Shown here piece by piece: positions 48,849 to 60,846 of a stretch of DNA of 64,000 bases. The stretch covers positions 61,610 to 125,609 of the forward strand of contig JASAMV010003727.1 of the NCBI GenBank assembly GCA_030248065.1, in the 5' to 3' direction. The notes under the pieces are model-generated. The model saw nothing but the letters and a program-made list of their open reading frames with translations. It was not told where the DNA came from and ran no database searches. Both the position numbers and the translations under genes were made by a program. Position 1 is the stretch's first letter; every line of letters starts with the position of its first letter. The stretch comes from Rhynchonema sp. JSB1_4 (lineage: Eukaryota; Nematoda; Chromadorea; Monhysterida; Xyalidae).

Positions 48849-51800
48849 TCATTCGCCATCACCAGCGATAATGGTCCTGAGCTTGAAGTCCTTCTGATAG
48901 ACGAGCCCGAAGCTCATGGACACGCTGACAGCAGCGAACAACACCAACAACGCACGATCCAACACTGTTGCCACTTGCTTCCACTCTTGCACGATCGCGT
49001 CACGACGTTCCTGCTCGCATAGACGCTCCTGCACGTACATATAGACACGTGGTACACATGGAAATTGGGATCAGGAACCACGACCATGTTCTCTGCAGGT
49101 CAGGGACCAAACTGTTGCCTACTGCCTGCTGGGTAGTTCACGAGGATGGACTGCATTATTATGCGCAGTACCAATCAGCGCAATTTTAGGCTGTTTGAAG
49201 CCTGCACCTACAGGCTCTAGGTGCACAGTACATAAAAGGTCAGTGGTGGAGGCTCGGCAGATGCACCACTGACTTTGCATCTTTTGGGTGGAGCCTGCAT
49301 AGGCTTTTGAGCCAGCAGATGCTGCATTCGCAGGCTTCAAACAGCCCCAAAATTGCAACTGGTGTACTGTACCTGGTTGTGTTGTATGGCGCGATGGACG
49401 CGTTTGATGGCGGCGTGAAATCGTTCAGTGAATTGCTCCAGTCCAGCATCACCTTCATCGTGATCGTATCGAATCGGCGTGTGCGGCAGAGCGTCTAACG
49501 TCACCGTGGGTGATCGTGGGCTCTACGGCATCAAAGAAACTATTCGTTTCTTTTTTAATTATTGAAATATCAGTAAGCAATAATTGATTATAAATGAGTA
49601 CCGCATGTGGTGTCGCTACGGTCTAGGAGCAGCAAATCGCATCAGAGTGAATGCAATGTTTTGAGAGAATATGCTCATGCATGTGCAGTTCGAATTTAAA
49701 GAATTGAGATACAGTACAGCCATGCGTAGCCCATCTCTGAAGGTACACGCAATTTTCATTTGTGCATGAAAATATAATACAGAGGCGGTATTCACTTGTA
49801 ACCATCGTTGTACCCAAGTAGACACACCCATTCATCATCACGTTCTTGCAGATGCCAACTGGCGCTGTACGTGCTGCTGCCACCGGTGAACAGGGCTTCG
49901 TCCAACGGAACACGGATTAGTGGTGCGATCCAATGGAATGCAATCAGGTGGATGCATCTGTGTGCGCACTTCGGGTGCAGCGCCTTTTGACTACTATGCC
50001 CGTTTAAACAGCTTTCATAGACTGCGGTGCACCAGGTCATCGTCAGTGTGAACGCAGCACCAAATGACCACGTGAGGTGGTTTTATGCTCGCGTAAAACG
50101 TCCTTGTTTGCGCAAGCACACAAAGTCAGTCAGCGGCAGCGCATAGTCTGCGCCTGCGGTATGTATCATAACAAGGGCGTGGCCATAGTACCTGGGCACG
50201 GGGTGGCCGGTTTCCATGCCCTTGTAATGCGCATTCAGTGTGAGCACGCTGAGTGCAGTGCTGATGCACGCAAGCGTGGTGGTGACACCGTAGTGCATGC
50301 CTGAAACAACAACCGATAAGGTGCCTCATTCAGACGCGCAAAATTTTCAAGTCACAATGCCAACCAATCAAAGGGATACTGTCGGCCGTTGGCGGCATTG
50401 ACTCGGCCACCATCATCAAGAATACGGTCATCGACAACAAGGTTGTGATGCATGAAATTATAAAAAGCGATAAAAAATGACATTCAGATCGATTCATTTT
50501 CACACAGAATTTGCTACGAGTCACGTACCGGTGGAGACTTTCTCACCCGAATCACTGGGCATCCAGAATACAAGCAGTGCGACAAATGATATCATAGTGC
50601 ACGGCAGGATCAGGTTGAACACGTAGAACATCGGACGGCGTTGTAGACGAATCGTCACATCTGAAACATTATGTCCACATGTTTTTTCTTAATTTTAAAA
50701 TGCCACTTTTTAGCTGTGCTAAGTTAACCGATGTAGGGAAACGGCTCCGGACAACAACTATACTTGGTCACGTGACGTTGCACACCGATGCTTTGCAGCT
50801 TCCATTCTGATGATTTCATGTAATTCGTCTGATCACCTGAAGCACAACTTTATGTTTGACCCTAGTTGGACTACATTGACCACATGACAGTGAATGAGCA
50901 TGTATGTATACCTTTGTCTGACGTAACCATGAGGTCGATCTTGGTGCCGTCATACGCCCATGAAGCAAACGTCAACACGCAGCTCTGCAGTGGTAAAACA
51001 TCTCTCAGTCACAGTGACCATCTCTCGTTATTGTTATGGTGACCCTTCCGATCGCTGGTGACAAAGAAGACACAAGCGTACCATTTATGTCATTATAAAG
51101 AGGACATACAGTGGTGCATCAGATGCTGTGATGAAAATCTACTGTACAAACGTACAGTACATGCTGTACCTGTTCGTCAAATGGATAGTATCTGACGTTA
51201 ACAGCACACGAACTCTGGAAGATCACGGCCGACAGCCAGGTGACGTTGCCATTGAAGCGCACGATCATGTCCGTGCTCACTGTGCCTTGCGGATACTTTG
51301 AATCGGCACTGTAGCATGAACTCGGTATATGTATGTACATACCATTGATTTCATTCGAACATATTCTAAAACATCAGCATGCCAGAAGGCCCTCGAGCAA
51401 CGTGTTATTCAAATGCAAAGCACTGGAGCAGCCATATTTATGGCATCCCACAAAACGACCACCCTCCGTTCAGCGTATACTCTGACAATTCTTTTGGGAG
51501 AAACTTTTCAAACGCGTTGCCTGATCCGTAAAGCACATGATGCGTGCACTGGCTGTAGCGATCACGTGACTTCTGTAGCCAGTGCACGCATAATGCGCTT
51601 TACGGATCAGGCAACGCGGTTGAAAAGTTTCTCCCAAAAGAATTGCCAGAGTATACTTATTGTTCAAAACGATGTCCGGTTTCCACAGATGATCGTGCGG
51701 TATGTGCACGTCGGTGATGTTTCGGAAAGCGAGTGGATCCCATTGCAAGTTGACGTCCACCCAGTTCATGTTGATCCATGTGTTGGTCGTCAGGATTTGA

Positions 51801-52406
51801 TTGCGTTCGTCCTGTTTTGAACTAGATTCATTCTATAGTGAGACAGTCTTTTGATCTGCGGGTCAAGAATATTCATTATAAAGTGGTATATAATTAGGAG
51901 CACCCGAAACATGATTCAGAAACGCTCGTGTCATCATGAAGAGCGTACGCTCAATGAGTCCCAGTTGTTTTTCACTCCAAAAAAGAATCCAACAACCGAA
52001 AACGTTGCCACCCTGATACCAACCACATCAATGACTTGAGCGAGCGAGAATCCAAAAGTGACATTCAATGCTTGACCGTAGTGAATGACCGGTCGCACGT
52101 CCTTCACATAACCGATCAGCAATTCGTTGTACAGGCGCACCAGGTCACTGTCCTGCGCTTGTGCATGTTGTTCCTTGGTGAGCGCGTGGTTGCACGCCGT
52201 GTCTGTGAATCAATTGCATGGGTTCATAATATGGTGGATTACTGTGGTAACGCTTGAAATGGAGAAAACTGTGACACATCAAATCTGAGCTGTCAATCAG
52301 CAAGCGTGCTGCAGCCCAGCGCCAAACCTTGTAAGAGAGCGATTGTACCAATGAAGGGAAGAAGTTTGGCCGGGCACAATGTGGGCTCAGGTCCGGCAAC
52401 GCCCAT
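48849..52406 (-). CDS. Nicotinic acetylcholine receptor-type alpha subunit (Cys-loop ligand-gated channel)
   Basis: Pentameric ion-channel subunit. Exons on -: 52406-52328, 52202-52024, 51811-51657, 51308-51170, 50984-50912, 50836-50729, 50660-50529, 50451-50365, 50300-50192, about 49494-49373, 49028-48849 (stop TGA). Landmarks: hydrophobic N-terminus [29 protein letters not shown]; Cys-loop from [15 protein letters not shown] to SC, with 13 residues between cysteines; loop C YSCCPEPF with the vicinal cysteine pair that defines alpha-type subunits; M1 [20 protein letters not shown]2 [21 protein letters not shown]3 [18 protein letters not shown]4 [17 protein letters not shown]. Part of the M3-M4 loop (49.5-50.19 kb) is unresolved. 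The acceptor expected before the M2 exon reads AT instead of AG. A MITE abuts the donor of exon 3. Confidence 0.88.
49175..49365. mobile_element. Small palindromic MITE
   Basis: CAATTTTAGGCTGTTTGAAG at the left is inverted at the right as CTTCAAACAGCCCCAAAATTG; inner words GGTGCA and AGGCTC also pair. Lies in an intron of the receptor gene between the loop exon and the M4 exon. Confidence 0.75.
51475..51656. mobile_element. 182-bp near-perfect palindromic MITE abutting a splice donor
   Basis: GTATACTCTGACAATTCTTT through the left arm is mirrored by AAAGAATTGCCAGAGTATAC at the right, with few mismatches across about 75-bp arms. It is consistent with insertion at a TA. On the receptor's strand its first bases, GTATAC, form the donor of exon 3. 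Confidence 0.88.
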
Positions 52407-52409
52407 CTT

Positions 52410-53815
52410 GGCAAAGGTATGCACCCAAACGGCACATGCACTTGTGCGTCTTTCAGTGAGAATGGAAATGTTCAGTGCAAATAGGCGCATTAGTTAGCAA
52501 ATTGCATTAGCGCCAAGCTATGCCAATTATGACATCGACTTTCAGCCCATTTCTGAACAGTTGCAGCACAGATTCGCCTGACGTTTTGACAAACGCAAGC
52601 GAAAATTCGATAAACACGCAGGCAGGCAACGCTTTCGCAGTGTGCAGTGGCCTCCCAAAAGTCACAAAAAGGCAAGTCAATTTACAGCAATGGAATGAAG
52701 CCACTGTCAATTCTCAACCAGCCGACGGGGTAACTATAAATAATGCACATGTTTGATTGGCTGCTGTTGCTGCCTGCTGCCGGTTGTCATCTCAAACACA
52801 AAAAGCAGCTTTTGTCGTTTTGGACGCGACATGCTTGTGCAAGCCAGACGTCAATGCTGGTTTGATTGGGGCTATAGCATTGAGGCTCTGCTTGGCAGAG
52901 TTCACGAAGACCAAATAACGAGAACTGTTTTCTGTCAAAAAAAACCGCGCTGACGCAAGCATCACCCACAAAATGTCGTTTCTGACCATCTCAAAAGCAA
53001 TGTCCTTCAAATTGCCTTGCAGATAGCAGATTTTCAGGTGTTTTAGGAACATTTCATGCGGTATCCAAACCTTTTTGGGGCCAACCCCCTCCCCAGCCTT
53101 GATACCTTGAAGTTTCAGTCAGGGGTATCCCGACTTTTTGATTTCCCATCGACACCGCTGACTGTGACAACTATGATATTACGTACATACAACATCATTT
53201 TTTAACCGAATTGCCCTTCAGGGGTTCACATACATTTTAGTTGCTGCAAGACGAAGTACCTGTATTTATACTGATTTTAATTATTCTAGCGTACTTCCAG
53301 GAAAACCACATTCTAGAGCTCCAGTTACAACAATCTTATTTTTGGACATTAGGTAATGCACACTTGCAATGCACAAATATTTTGCCCAGGTGAAATGACG
53401 CAACCACGCTTCCGATTGTCTGCCAATCTCCGGGAGGGAAATTTGATCGGCTGGGAAACCCGCAGTACTTTTATACCCATAAAACCGGCTCGGTGAATCA
53501 GAAACGCCCGAAACAAATGACGTGACCAGATAATCATGGAATATACCACTAAAAATAGTCAACGCTGCTATCCAATGACAATTGGCACGACTATTCGATA
53601 AGCAATGCAAGGAATAAACCATTCAAGTCTCACGAACAAACGATTAACTAACATCAGATGATATTCCCGTAATCACACTCGCCTAATAAGTAACAGTCAC
53701 CTTTTCCAAAACAGGGTAAGAAAATCATTGAGAACGGGGATCAACAAAAAGAAAATTTGAGCACTCCACATTAATCTGACTTTCAGTTTCGTGTTACAGT
53801 AAAGAGCGAGTATCC
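52410..53815. other. Intergenic, no supported gene
   Basis: Frames of 60-113 codons on both strands (for example 52792-53052 and 53281-53622 on -) have no splice context or recognisable motif. 5' flank of the receptor gene and 3' flank of PEBP. Confidence 0.4.
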
Positions 53816-55140
53816 TTACTTTCCGCTCAATTGTTCGTATAACTTCGGTACGTAATCGTCAAATTCGGCCTGGCAATAAAATATAGTTAGACGAGCAAAT
53901 TTAACGAACTTACGTCCGGACATAATTAAAGAAAACACAACCTCATGGCTCTCATACGTGATACAAAAACAGGTGGTCAGCCGACCTGATAAAAATTGCC
54001 AGCCACCGGATTTCCCAATTTGTGTTTCTCGGCGAACTTGGCAGCCTTGAATTTTCCACGATGGTCGCCTGCAGAGGAATGTAGTGATTTGATTTCATCT
54101 CACCAAGACAAAGCTCCGATCCGATGAGTGACAAATAAATCGGTATCAACTTGTGATAAAAAAATTCAGAAGAATTAAAAATTAAATTAAAAAATATTCG
54201 GCCACCTGATCGGTTGGTCAGATGGCCATGTTCTTTGTCGGAAATTTTGCCCGATTGTTTGTAGATCAGGTAGACATATCGATGAAGACCTGCAAATTGT
54301 TGTGAAATCACGACTGGCTACGCAGTGATGCAGTTGCATGATCAGCCAAATACTGGCTAATGGCAGAAAAACGCTAACCAGTTCCCTCCGGTGGTCCGGA
54401 CCCGACGTACTCAGCCAATGCTTCACCATCGGATACCTGAGAAATGCGTGCTATTTTGTTGTTGCTGGCGTCGTTACAAACATATTGTGCAAAAACTGAT
54501 AATAGGGCAACGAATCTGAGCAAAAATGAGAAGCACGGGTGTGATATGGTGACACAATCGGCTGCAAACAACTGACCTTTTCTCCAGGCACGTTCACTAC
54601 CAGCCAGTGGTGCCATTCACGGAATTTCGGATCCTTACGCGACGGTGCGTCGGGATCTGAAGATGTTGCCATTATTGTAGTACTTGAACGATCAACAGTT
54701 CAATAAGTTGAGCAGCTCAAGCTGGCGATCAAAATTGAGGTGAACAGCAGAGAGCAAGCCAACCAGTCAGGATGACAGTGTACAATGAGTTTGGATCAGC
54801 GTCCCAGCTGAGTGTGGTCGGCGGGTCCTTGACTTGCGTCGGCGTCAGCTCGTTACCAAAATCAACTTTGTGCGACCCGAAAGCCACCTGGAACACGAAA
54901 ATTGAATCACACAATGAGCGCTTAAATAGGCAGTTTATGCAAATCTGCAGTTGACTGTCGAAAAGATCAAGAAAACATGAAACCACGTGGTCAGAAAAAC
55001 CACAGAATCGGGTACTCGCACTAATGCGCTTGAGTCATCCACTTTGAAGTAAACAGTACCTTTGCAGCCTTTGCCGGCGCCACTGGGACGACATCGGGAA
55101 CCACGCCGTGTTTACTGAATGCTTCTGCGACATTGGCCAT
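53816..55140 (-). CDS. Phosphatidylethanolamine-binding protein (PEBP/RKIP family)
   Basis: Cytosolic PEBP, a family that binds anionic lipids and, in mammals, restrains Raf kinase. Seven exons on -: 55140-55060, 54887-54764, 54656-54577, 54436-54379, 54289-54206, 54068-53986, 53869-53816; 564 nt, 187 aa, the same length as human PEBP1. Landmarks: [33 protein letters not shown], the ligand-pocket signature; [29 protein letters not shown]; and the C-terminus [13 protein letters not shown], nearly identical to vertebrate PEBP1. All expected pocket residues (the Asp of DPDAP, the His pair, GSGPP, HRY) are present. No signal peptide. Intact and compact, with introns of 82-207 bp. Confidence 0.96.
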
Positions 55141-55710
55141 TTTGGCAGCTGTCGTTGACAGTGGTCGACTGAAAGGCCGATTGCAAAATCGAAAAACTTA
55201 TTAGCTTATTGTTATAATGATAATAACTTCCCTGCACCAACAAATAATAAATAGTGAAGGATAAATTTGTGCAAAATGCAATTAGCGTTAACCATGTAGG
55301 ACCGAAGTGAGGGCAGATAAGAAAAAATGAAACACAACACCAAAGGTGGACACACTAGCGAATGATGAAAGCCCACAAGAAATACAGGAGAGTTGTCAAT
55401 TTAATGTCGGGCAGTGGCGCGTTGGACAGAAGTAGTTCAATTCTTGGGTGCTGGGCTTCCTGGGGCGACACTGTCCCCCAGTCTCCCCGTTCAGATACCT
55501 ATCTCCCACAGTTGTTGCCTAAAAGAGGCAAATTTAGGTCTAAAATAGGCATTTAGGCCTAGGGTAGGTGATAATCAGGTCAAATTGTCAAAAATCGCTA
55601 ACATATGAGGATTTCTCCAAGAATGGCAAAAACAGGTGAAATTTGTCACCTGAGAAGCTATTTAACTGAATTTGATGTTTCCCCCTCTTCCTTCCTCCCT
55701 GGGGCTACAC

Positions 55711-56549
55711 CAGTGCTGCGGCTACTTTGGCGGGGCGGGTAGGGTACATAGGTGGAAAAAATCGGGGCGGGTAGGGGGGTAGTGCACCTGGGATTTTGGG
55801 GGCGAATCCGGTTGGGGGGGAGGGGGGGAGATTTTTCGGGGCAGGTAGGGTACAACATAAGTTTTTATGCGTGCCTGCTTTTATGTACTAAAAAGTACAT
55901 ATATCGCGCGCAGCGCGAGATTTTTTGCACTTTTTAGGGTTTTCGGTCGAAATTTGGGCATTTTTGACCGAAAAATGGGCATTTTGAGGGCAAAAATCGG
56001 GGCGGGTAGGGTACCAGGGCGGGGCGGGTAGGGTACCAGAGCGGGGCGGGTAGAGGGGTAGCGTACCAGGCCGGGGCGGGTAGGGTACCATATACTTGCG
56101 GGCCGAACAAAAAAACCGTTTTTTTCGAAAAAAAACCGAAAAAAAACCGTTTTTTTTCCGAGGCCCGGAAAAATACGTTTTTATTTTTCCGGAAATTTTT
56201 CCAAGTGGCCACTTTTGGAAAAAAACGGTTTTTTTTCCAAAAATTTCCGAAATATTTTCAAAGGTTGCGAAAGGATGTTGTCAAAACCAATGTAAATCGG
56301 TGCTAAACAGTTCAAAATGAGCACTTTTTAATCTCCAAGTGCATTTTTAGCCTGTTTCAGGCCATTTCCCGACAAAATTTTCTCCAAAATAGACGTTTTT
56401 GGACCATGGGTATCCTTAAGTACTGGAAAAATATTTGGAAAAAAAACGTTTTTTTTCGGAAAAAAACGGTTTTTTTCCAAAATAATATTTTGCGGAAAAA
56501 TACGCAAGTATAGGGTACCATTGGGGGGACCCCCCCAGCCACAGCACTG
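55711..56549. mobile_element. hAT-like non-autonomous element with 8-bp duplication GGCTACAC
   Basis: Ends CAGTGCTGCGGCT and AGCCACAGCACTG. GGCTACAC is repeated exactly at both sides (55703-55710 and 56550-56557). The interior has GGGGCGGGTAGGGTACC repeats on the left and CCGTTTTTTTCGGAAAAA hairpins on the right. No transposase is seen. Confidence 0.9.
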
Positions 56550-57035
56550 GGCTACACTATCTCTTCCTCCGAAGTAATGGAGAGTCCTCCGCTATCTCCG
56601 GACGAGACCAGACTGAGCTCTCCCCATTTCAGACAAAAATTGGGGAAATTGGTGTGCCCAGCTGGAAAATTGCTGTGTTTGTGTGCCACGGTCGGGCAAA
56701 TTAGTGCACCCTAACTACAGAGAAAGTTCTGGACCTGACTTGCCATATGTTGGTGTGGTGACAAATGCTGGGTTGTGACTAAAGGGTGATTAACAGTTTC
56801 AATTATGCACCAAAGCCTCAACCAAAATTCTGGTCTGAAATTTTCCATATTTTGATACCAAACATATTGAAAAATTTGGCGCCCAGCTTTTGTCGAAAAT
56901 GTGATAACTTCATTAAAAGTTATCTAGGTTTTCAGTCTTTCATAACATTAAAAAGCCAGCACATTTGGTTTTATAAATCCATGCCCTGATCTAACTGGTA
57001 TTATACTGGGTTAGGCTGGAAGGCTGGGTTATTCA

Positions 57036-57320
57036 TTGAGAATCCAAAACAAGACACATGCACAAACGCAATGTGGCGGTGATCCACAGGGGAAAGAACC
57101 CAGCCCACCTCAAAGCAACCCCGATGAAACAGGGAAGCTTAAGATTTGAAGCAGCCGCGCCGCGTGCAGTCAGTCGCACGGTGGAACGGAGCAGCACCAA
57201 TGTCGACATCAGCAGTAATTGATGACCCAAAACTAAAACTGGGGAAGAGGTGAAACTTGCCATCAGCATGATGATAGCAAAACAGTAAATTATGGCGACA
57301 CAGCTCTCTCCTGAAGCCAT
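57036..57320 (-). CDS. Hydrophobic frame of uncertain status
   Basis: An ATG-started frame of about 95 codons (MASGESCVAIIYCFAIIMLM onward) encodes two or three hydrophobic stretches and ends LDSQ. No family recognised, no splice evidence, and it lies in repeat-rich DNA. It could be a small membrane protein, an exon or chance. Confidence 0.2.
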
Positions 57321-57668
57321 AATCAAAATAAAAGTGTTTTCAAGACGACAAAGCTCAAGAACTGGCGTTTCAAAATGTCAAAGCAGAGTGCTGAAACCCC
57401 GCCCGCCCCTAAATGAAGTCAGTAAAAAATAGAGCCCCGCCCCCACCAAATGAAATCCCTCTGGTTGTCTGGTGAGATGTTAAGACTTGACGACAGCTGT
57501 ACACAGATAACTTGTATACCACGTTTGTCACTCGATATACTAGCAAGCCTAAAGTGGTGGTGGACCGAAAAGTACGCTGGACCGAAAAGATACCGAAAGA
57601 AAATCAAATGGAGCCCCCGTCAGCAGTGTAGTTCCTTGTCCGGCAGGGAAACTAGTGTAAAGTAAAAC

Positions 57669-57839
57669 TACGCCAACACGAGCCCGATTTCGGAGCTGGC
57701 AAAATGGTGAAACATTCACACGCGGCTGCTGATTTGGGAAACGTTACACATTGTAGAATACAACGTGGTGCCTGAGGATTTTCTCTGTCTTTGCGTTTTG
57801 CAAGCACACCACTTCAGAAATTGGGCTCGTGTTAGCGTA
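57669..57839. mobile_element. MITE family B, copy 2
   Basis: Ends TACGCCAACACGAGCCCGAT and GGGCTCGTGTTAGCGTA. Shares the TTGTAGAATACAACGTGGTG centre and GCGTTTTGCAAG words with copy 1 at 40344-40513, in opposite internal orientation. Confidence 0.8.
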
Positions 57840-58144
57840 GTTTGCCTTTACCTCCCTACTGTTTCGGAGGGAAAATCTTTAGTGCACCTACCTCCCCGGC
57901 GGGCGGGGGACACCCAAATTCAGGAAAAAGTCATTTTTTTTGAGGTAGAAAATTTGTTTTTGTTTTTTTTGAAATTTTGTTATTTTTGCCCTTTTTTGGT
58001 AAAAAAATCTTCACAAAGAGGGTATTTTGGCGACTTTTGACAACGCATAACGACCTGAAAATCACACATTTTAGGCCTAGAAATGCCCATTTTAGGCCAA
58101 AAATTCTTATTTATGCAAAAATTTGGGAAATTGGTGAACCGTAA

Positions 58145-58836
58145 AATATACTGGCGGAAAAACCGGTTTTTTATATTTCGTGGAAAAAAACCGATAAAGA
58201 ACCGCAGTGCATAAGGATAGGGGAAGCCCAAATAAGGTATATTTGATACACAGTAATGTTAGCACAGACACTACAGTGGTGCCTATGGGTGTTTTTAATG
58301 CTTATTGTGATTAAAATAGTTGAACCAAGCCACATTGACATCGCCCGGGCTCGGCCAAAGTTGTTCTGAACAAAAATATTTCCCAACTTCTGTCAAAAAT
58401 TGGAAAATTTCGTGAAAAAAGACCGATGTTTCCCGGAGGCCAGTGTAGTTTCTGGTCCGGCGCGGCGCTTAGTGCACCTACCCCTTTTTTCCCTGCGGCG
58501 GTTAGTGTACCTCCCTAGGGGGGAAAGGGGGGGGGGAAGACCCAAATTCAGGAAAAAGTCACTTTTTGAGGTAGAAAATTTGACCGATTTTTGGCCCTTT
58601 TTGGAAAAAATTCTCCATAAAAAGGATATTTTGGCGACTTGGCGACCTAAAAATCACCCATTTTAGGGCTAAAAATGCCCATTTTAGGCCTAAAAATGCC
58701 TATTTCGGGCAAAAATTGAGGCGGTTAGTGTACACTGCCGGAGGCTGAGGTTTTTTCGTTTTTTTTCGGTTTTTTTCACGTCCCAGATGGACCCGGTTTT
58801 TTTTTCAGGGAAAAAACGTTTTTTTTCATTCGCCAG
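58145..58836. mobile_element. Inverted-repeat element interrupted by a hAT-like insertion
   Basis: Left TATACTGGCGGAAAAACCGG and right CGCCAGTATA are inverted ends, with CGGTTTTTT and AAAAAACG runs inside. The hAT-like element at 58441-58737 is nested within it, so this one is older. Confidence 0.65.
58441..58737. mobile_element. hAT-like non-autonomous element with 8-bp duplication CCGGAGGC
   Basis: Begins CAGTGTAGTTTCTGGTCCGG and ends GTTAGTGTACACTG. CCGGAGGC flanks both ends (58433-58440 and 58738-58745). It is a shorter relative of the element at 60446-60838, sharing GGTTAGTGTACC and AAAAAGTCACTTTTTGAGGT. Confidence 0.85.
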
Positions 58837-59289
58837 TATACCGTAAAAACCTAAACACAGCCCCCGGAATAGAGCCCAGACCCAAAAAAGGGGTCAGTGA
58901 AGTAATAGAGCCCCCCGGCCCGGAATAGAGCTCCCCAAGTAAAATCCCCATCCCCAATATAGTAGTGTACTAAACACTAAGGCTTGATAGTTGTGCACAT
59001 GCACAGATACATCTACCGTATTGTCGGAAATAGAATCCCCATTAATTGACCCCCCATTAATTGAACCCCCCTAAATAAATGGCTCGAAATCAAAAATAGA
59101 ACCCCCATTAATTGACCCCCCCCCATTAATAGAACCCCACCCCCAACCTTCACCGTAGTACCGTACCTAGATGAGTGGTATGGTAAGGCTGTGTTGTTGT
59201 GTCAAACGTTGTTTAAGCTTGCGTACACAACAGAGTACAGTTTTTTAAGTATAATTGCCGCTGTTAAAGTTAGAAAATATAGAAAACAA

Positions 59290-60365
59290 CCCCGAAGTAA
59301 TTCGCCGACCGCAAGACCGCGGACCGTAGCTTTTGACTACGGTAAGTTACGGTAGATAGGTAACTAGACACTTGTTGACTGTAAACAACTGTACAAAACA
59401 CGGGGGTGCGTTTTGTACGCTTGTTGACTGTGTGACAAAAATAAATTAAGCACAGTTAATGCATGCGTCAACAACTGTACATTACAGCACGACTGTATTG
59501 TACGCTTGTTGACTGTATGACATTTATGACAATAATGTTTTGTGCAATCAACAAGTGTACAAAACAGCACGACTGTATTGTACACTTGTTGACTGCATGA
59601 CAAAAATGATATTTATGACAAATAGCATTTTGTGCAGAGTGCAGTAATGTTTTGCGCACTTGCTGAGACTTTCGTGTCGTGTGCAGCTGTTTTTGACAAA
59701 GTTTGGGCTCTAAAAACTGGACTTTCATCACGGCTTTCCTTCTGTTTCCAGGGTAACCGTCCCGTTTTCAGCGTGTTATGCAATCAAAGAGGTGCAGGTT
59801 GCAACATGAGGTGATTCGAAGAAACGTGAAAAAATAGGCACGCGGAAGAAAGCATAGCGCTAAAGAGATTTGTCACTGTTTATTAATTTGGTGCTGTTTT
59901 TTGTTCGTGTGAAGTACTGAGCTCTTCGTTCGTGCAGTTTGGCTGTTATAATTCACCCAATTGCTGAATGCTGCGTTATTTGTCATAAATGTCATTTTTG
60001 TCACACACAGTCAACAAGTGTACAATACAGTCGTGCTGTTTTGTACACTTGTTGATTGCACAAAACATTATTGTCATAAATGTCATACAGTCAACAAGCG
60101 TACAAAACAGTCGTGCTGTTATGTACACTTGTTTACGCGTGTGACATTTATGACAAATATGACATTTATTATTTTTGTCATACATTCAACAAGTGTCCAT
60201 ACACGGGTAGATAGCCATAGGGAATGATCTGCAAGCTGGCGCAGCGGACGGAGAATGCTATCGGAAATGGTTTACGATGTGGGTTACGGTAGCTATGCTG
60301 CCTGTGCTAGAGCTACCGTAGTCAAAAGCTACGGTCCGCGGTCTTGCGGTCGGCGAATTACGTTC
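59290..60365. mobile_element. Inverted-repeat element with internal ACTTGTTGACTG palindromes
   Basis: Ends GTAATTCGCCGACCGCAAGA and TCTTGCGGTCGGCGAATTAC are exact inverted repeats that continue through CCGCGGACCGTAGCTTTTGA. The interior contains about ten copies of GTACACTTGTTGACTG or its complement, often paired, with CATTTATGACAA words on both sides. No transposase; target duplication unclear. Confidence 0.8.
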
Positions 60366-60445
60366 CCCGAAAACAAGCCATTTTTATGGGCATTAAACAA
60401 CGATTTTTTTGTCGGGTGGCCAAATGAAAAATATAACCCCCCAAT

Positions 60446-60838
60446 CAGTGTAGTTCCTGGTCCGGCGCGGCGGTTAGTGTACCTACCCCTTTTTTCCGTG
60501 CGGCGGTTAGTGTACCTCCCTGGGGGGGAAGGGGGGGGGGAGACCCAAATTCACGAAAAAGTCACTTTTTGAGGTAGAAAATTTGACCGATTTTTGGCCC
60601 TTTTTGAAAAAAATTCTCTATAAAAAGGGTATTCTGGCGACTTTTGACAACATCGACCTAAAAATCACCCATTTTAGGCCTAAAAATGTCCATTTTAGGC
60701 CTAAAAATGCATATTTTGGGCAAAAATTGAGGCGGTTAGTGTACCTGGCGCGGCGGTTAGTGTACTAGTGTACCTTGGTCGCGGCGGTTAGTGTACCTTA
60801 GGGGGGGGACCCCCCCTCCCCCCCCAGGAACTACACTG
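60446..60838. mobile_element. hAT-like non-autonomous element with 8-bp duplication CCCCCAAT
   Basis: Ends CAGTGTAGTTCCTGG and CCAGGAACTACACTG. CCCCCAAT is repeated exactly on both sides (60438-60445 and 60839-60846). Contains several GCGGTTAGTGTACC words. 393 bp, no coding capacity. Confidence 0.9.
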
Positions 60839-60846
60839 CCCCCAAT

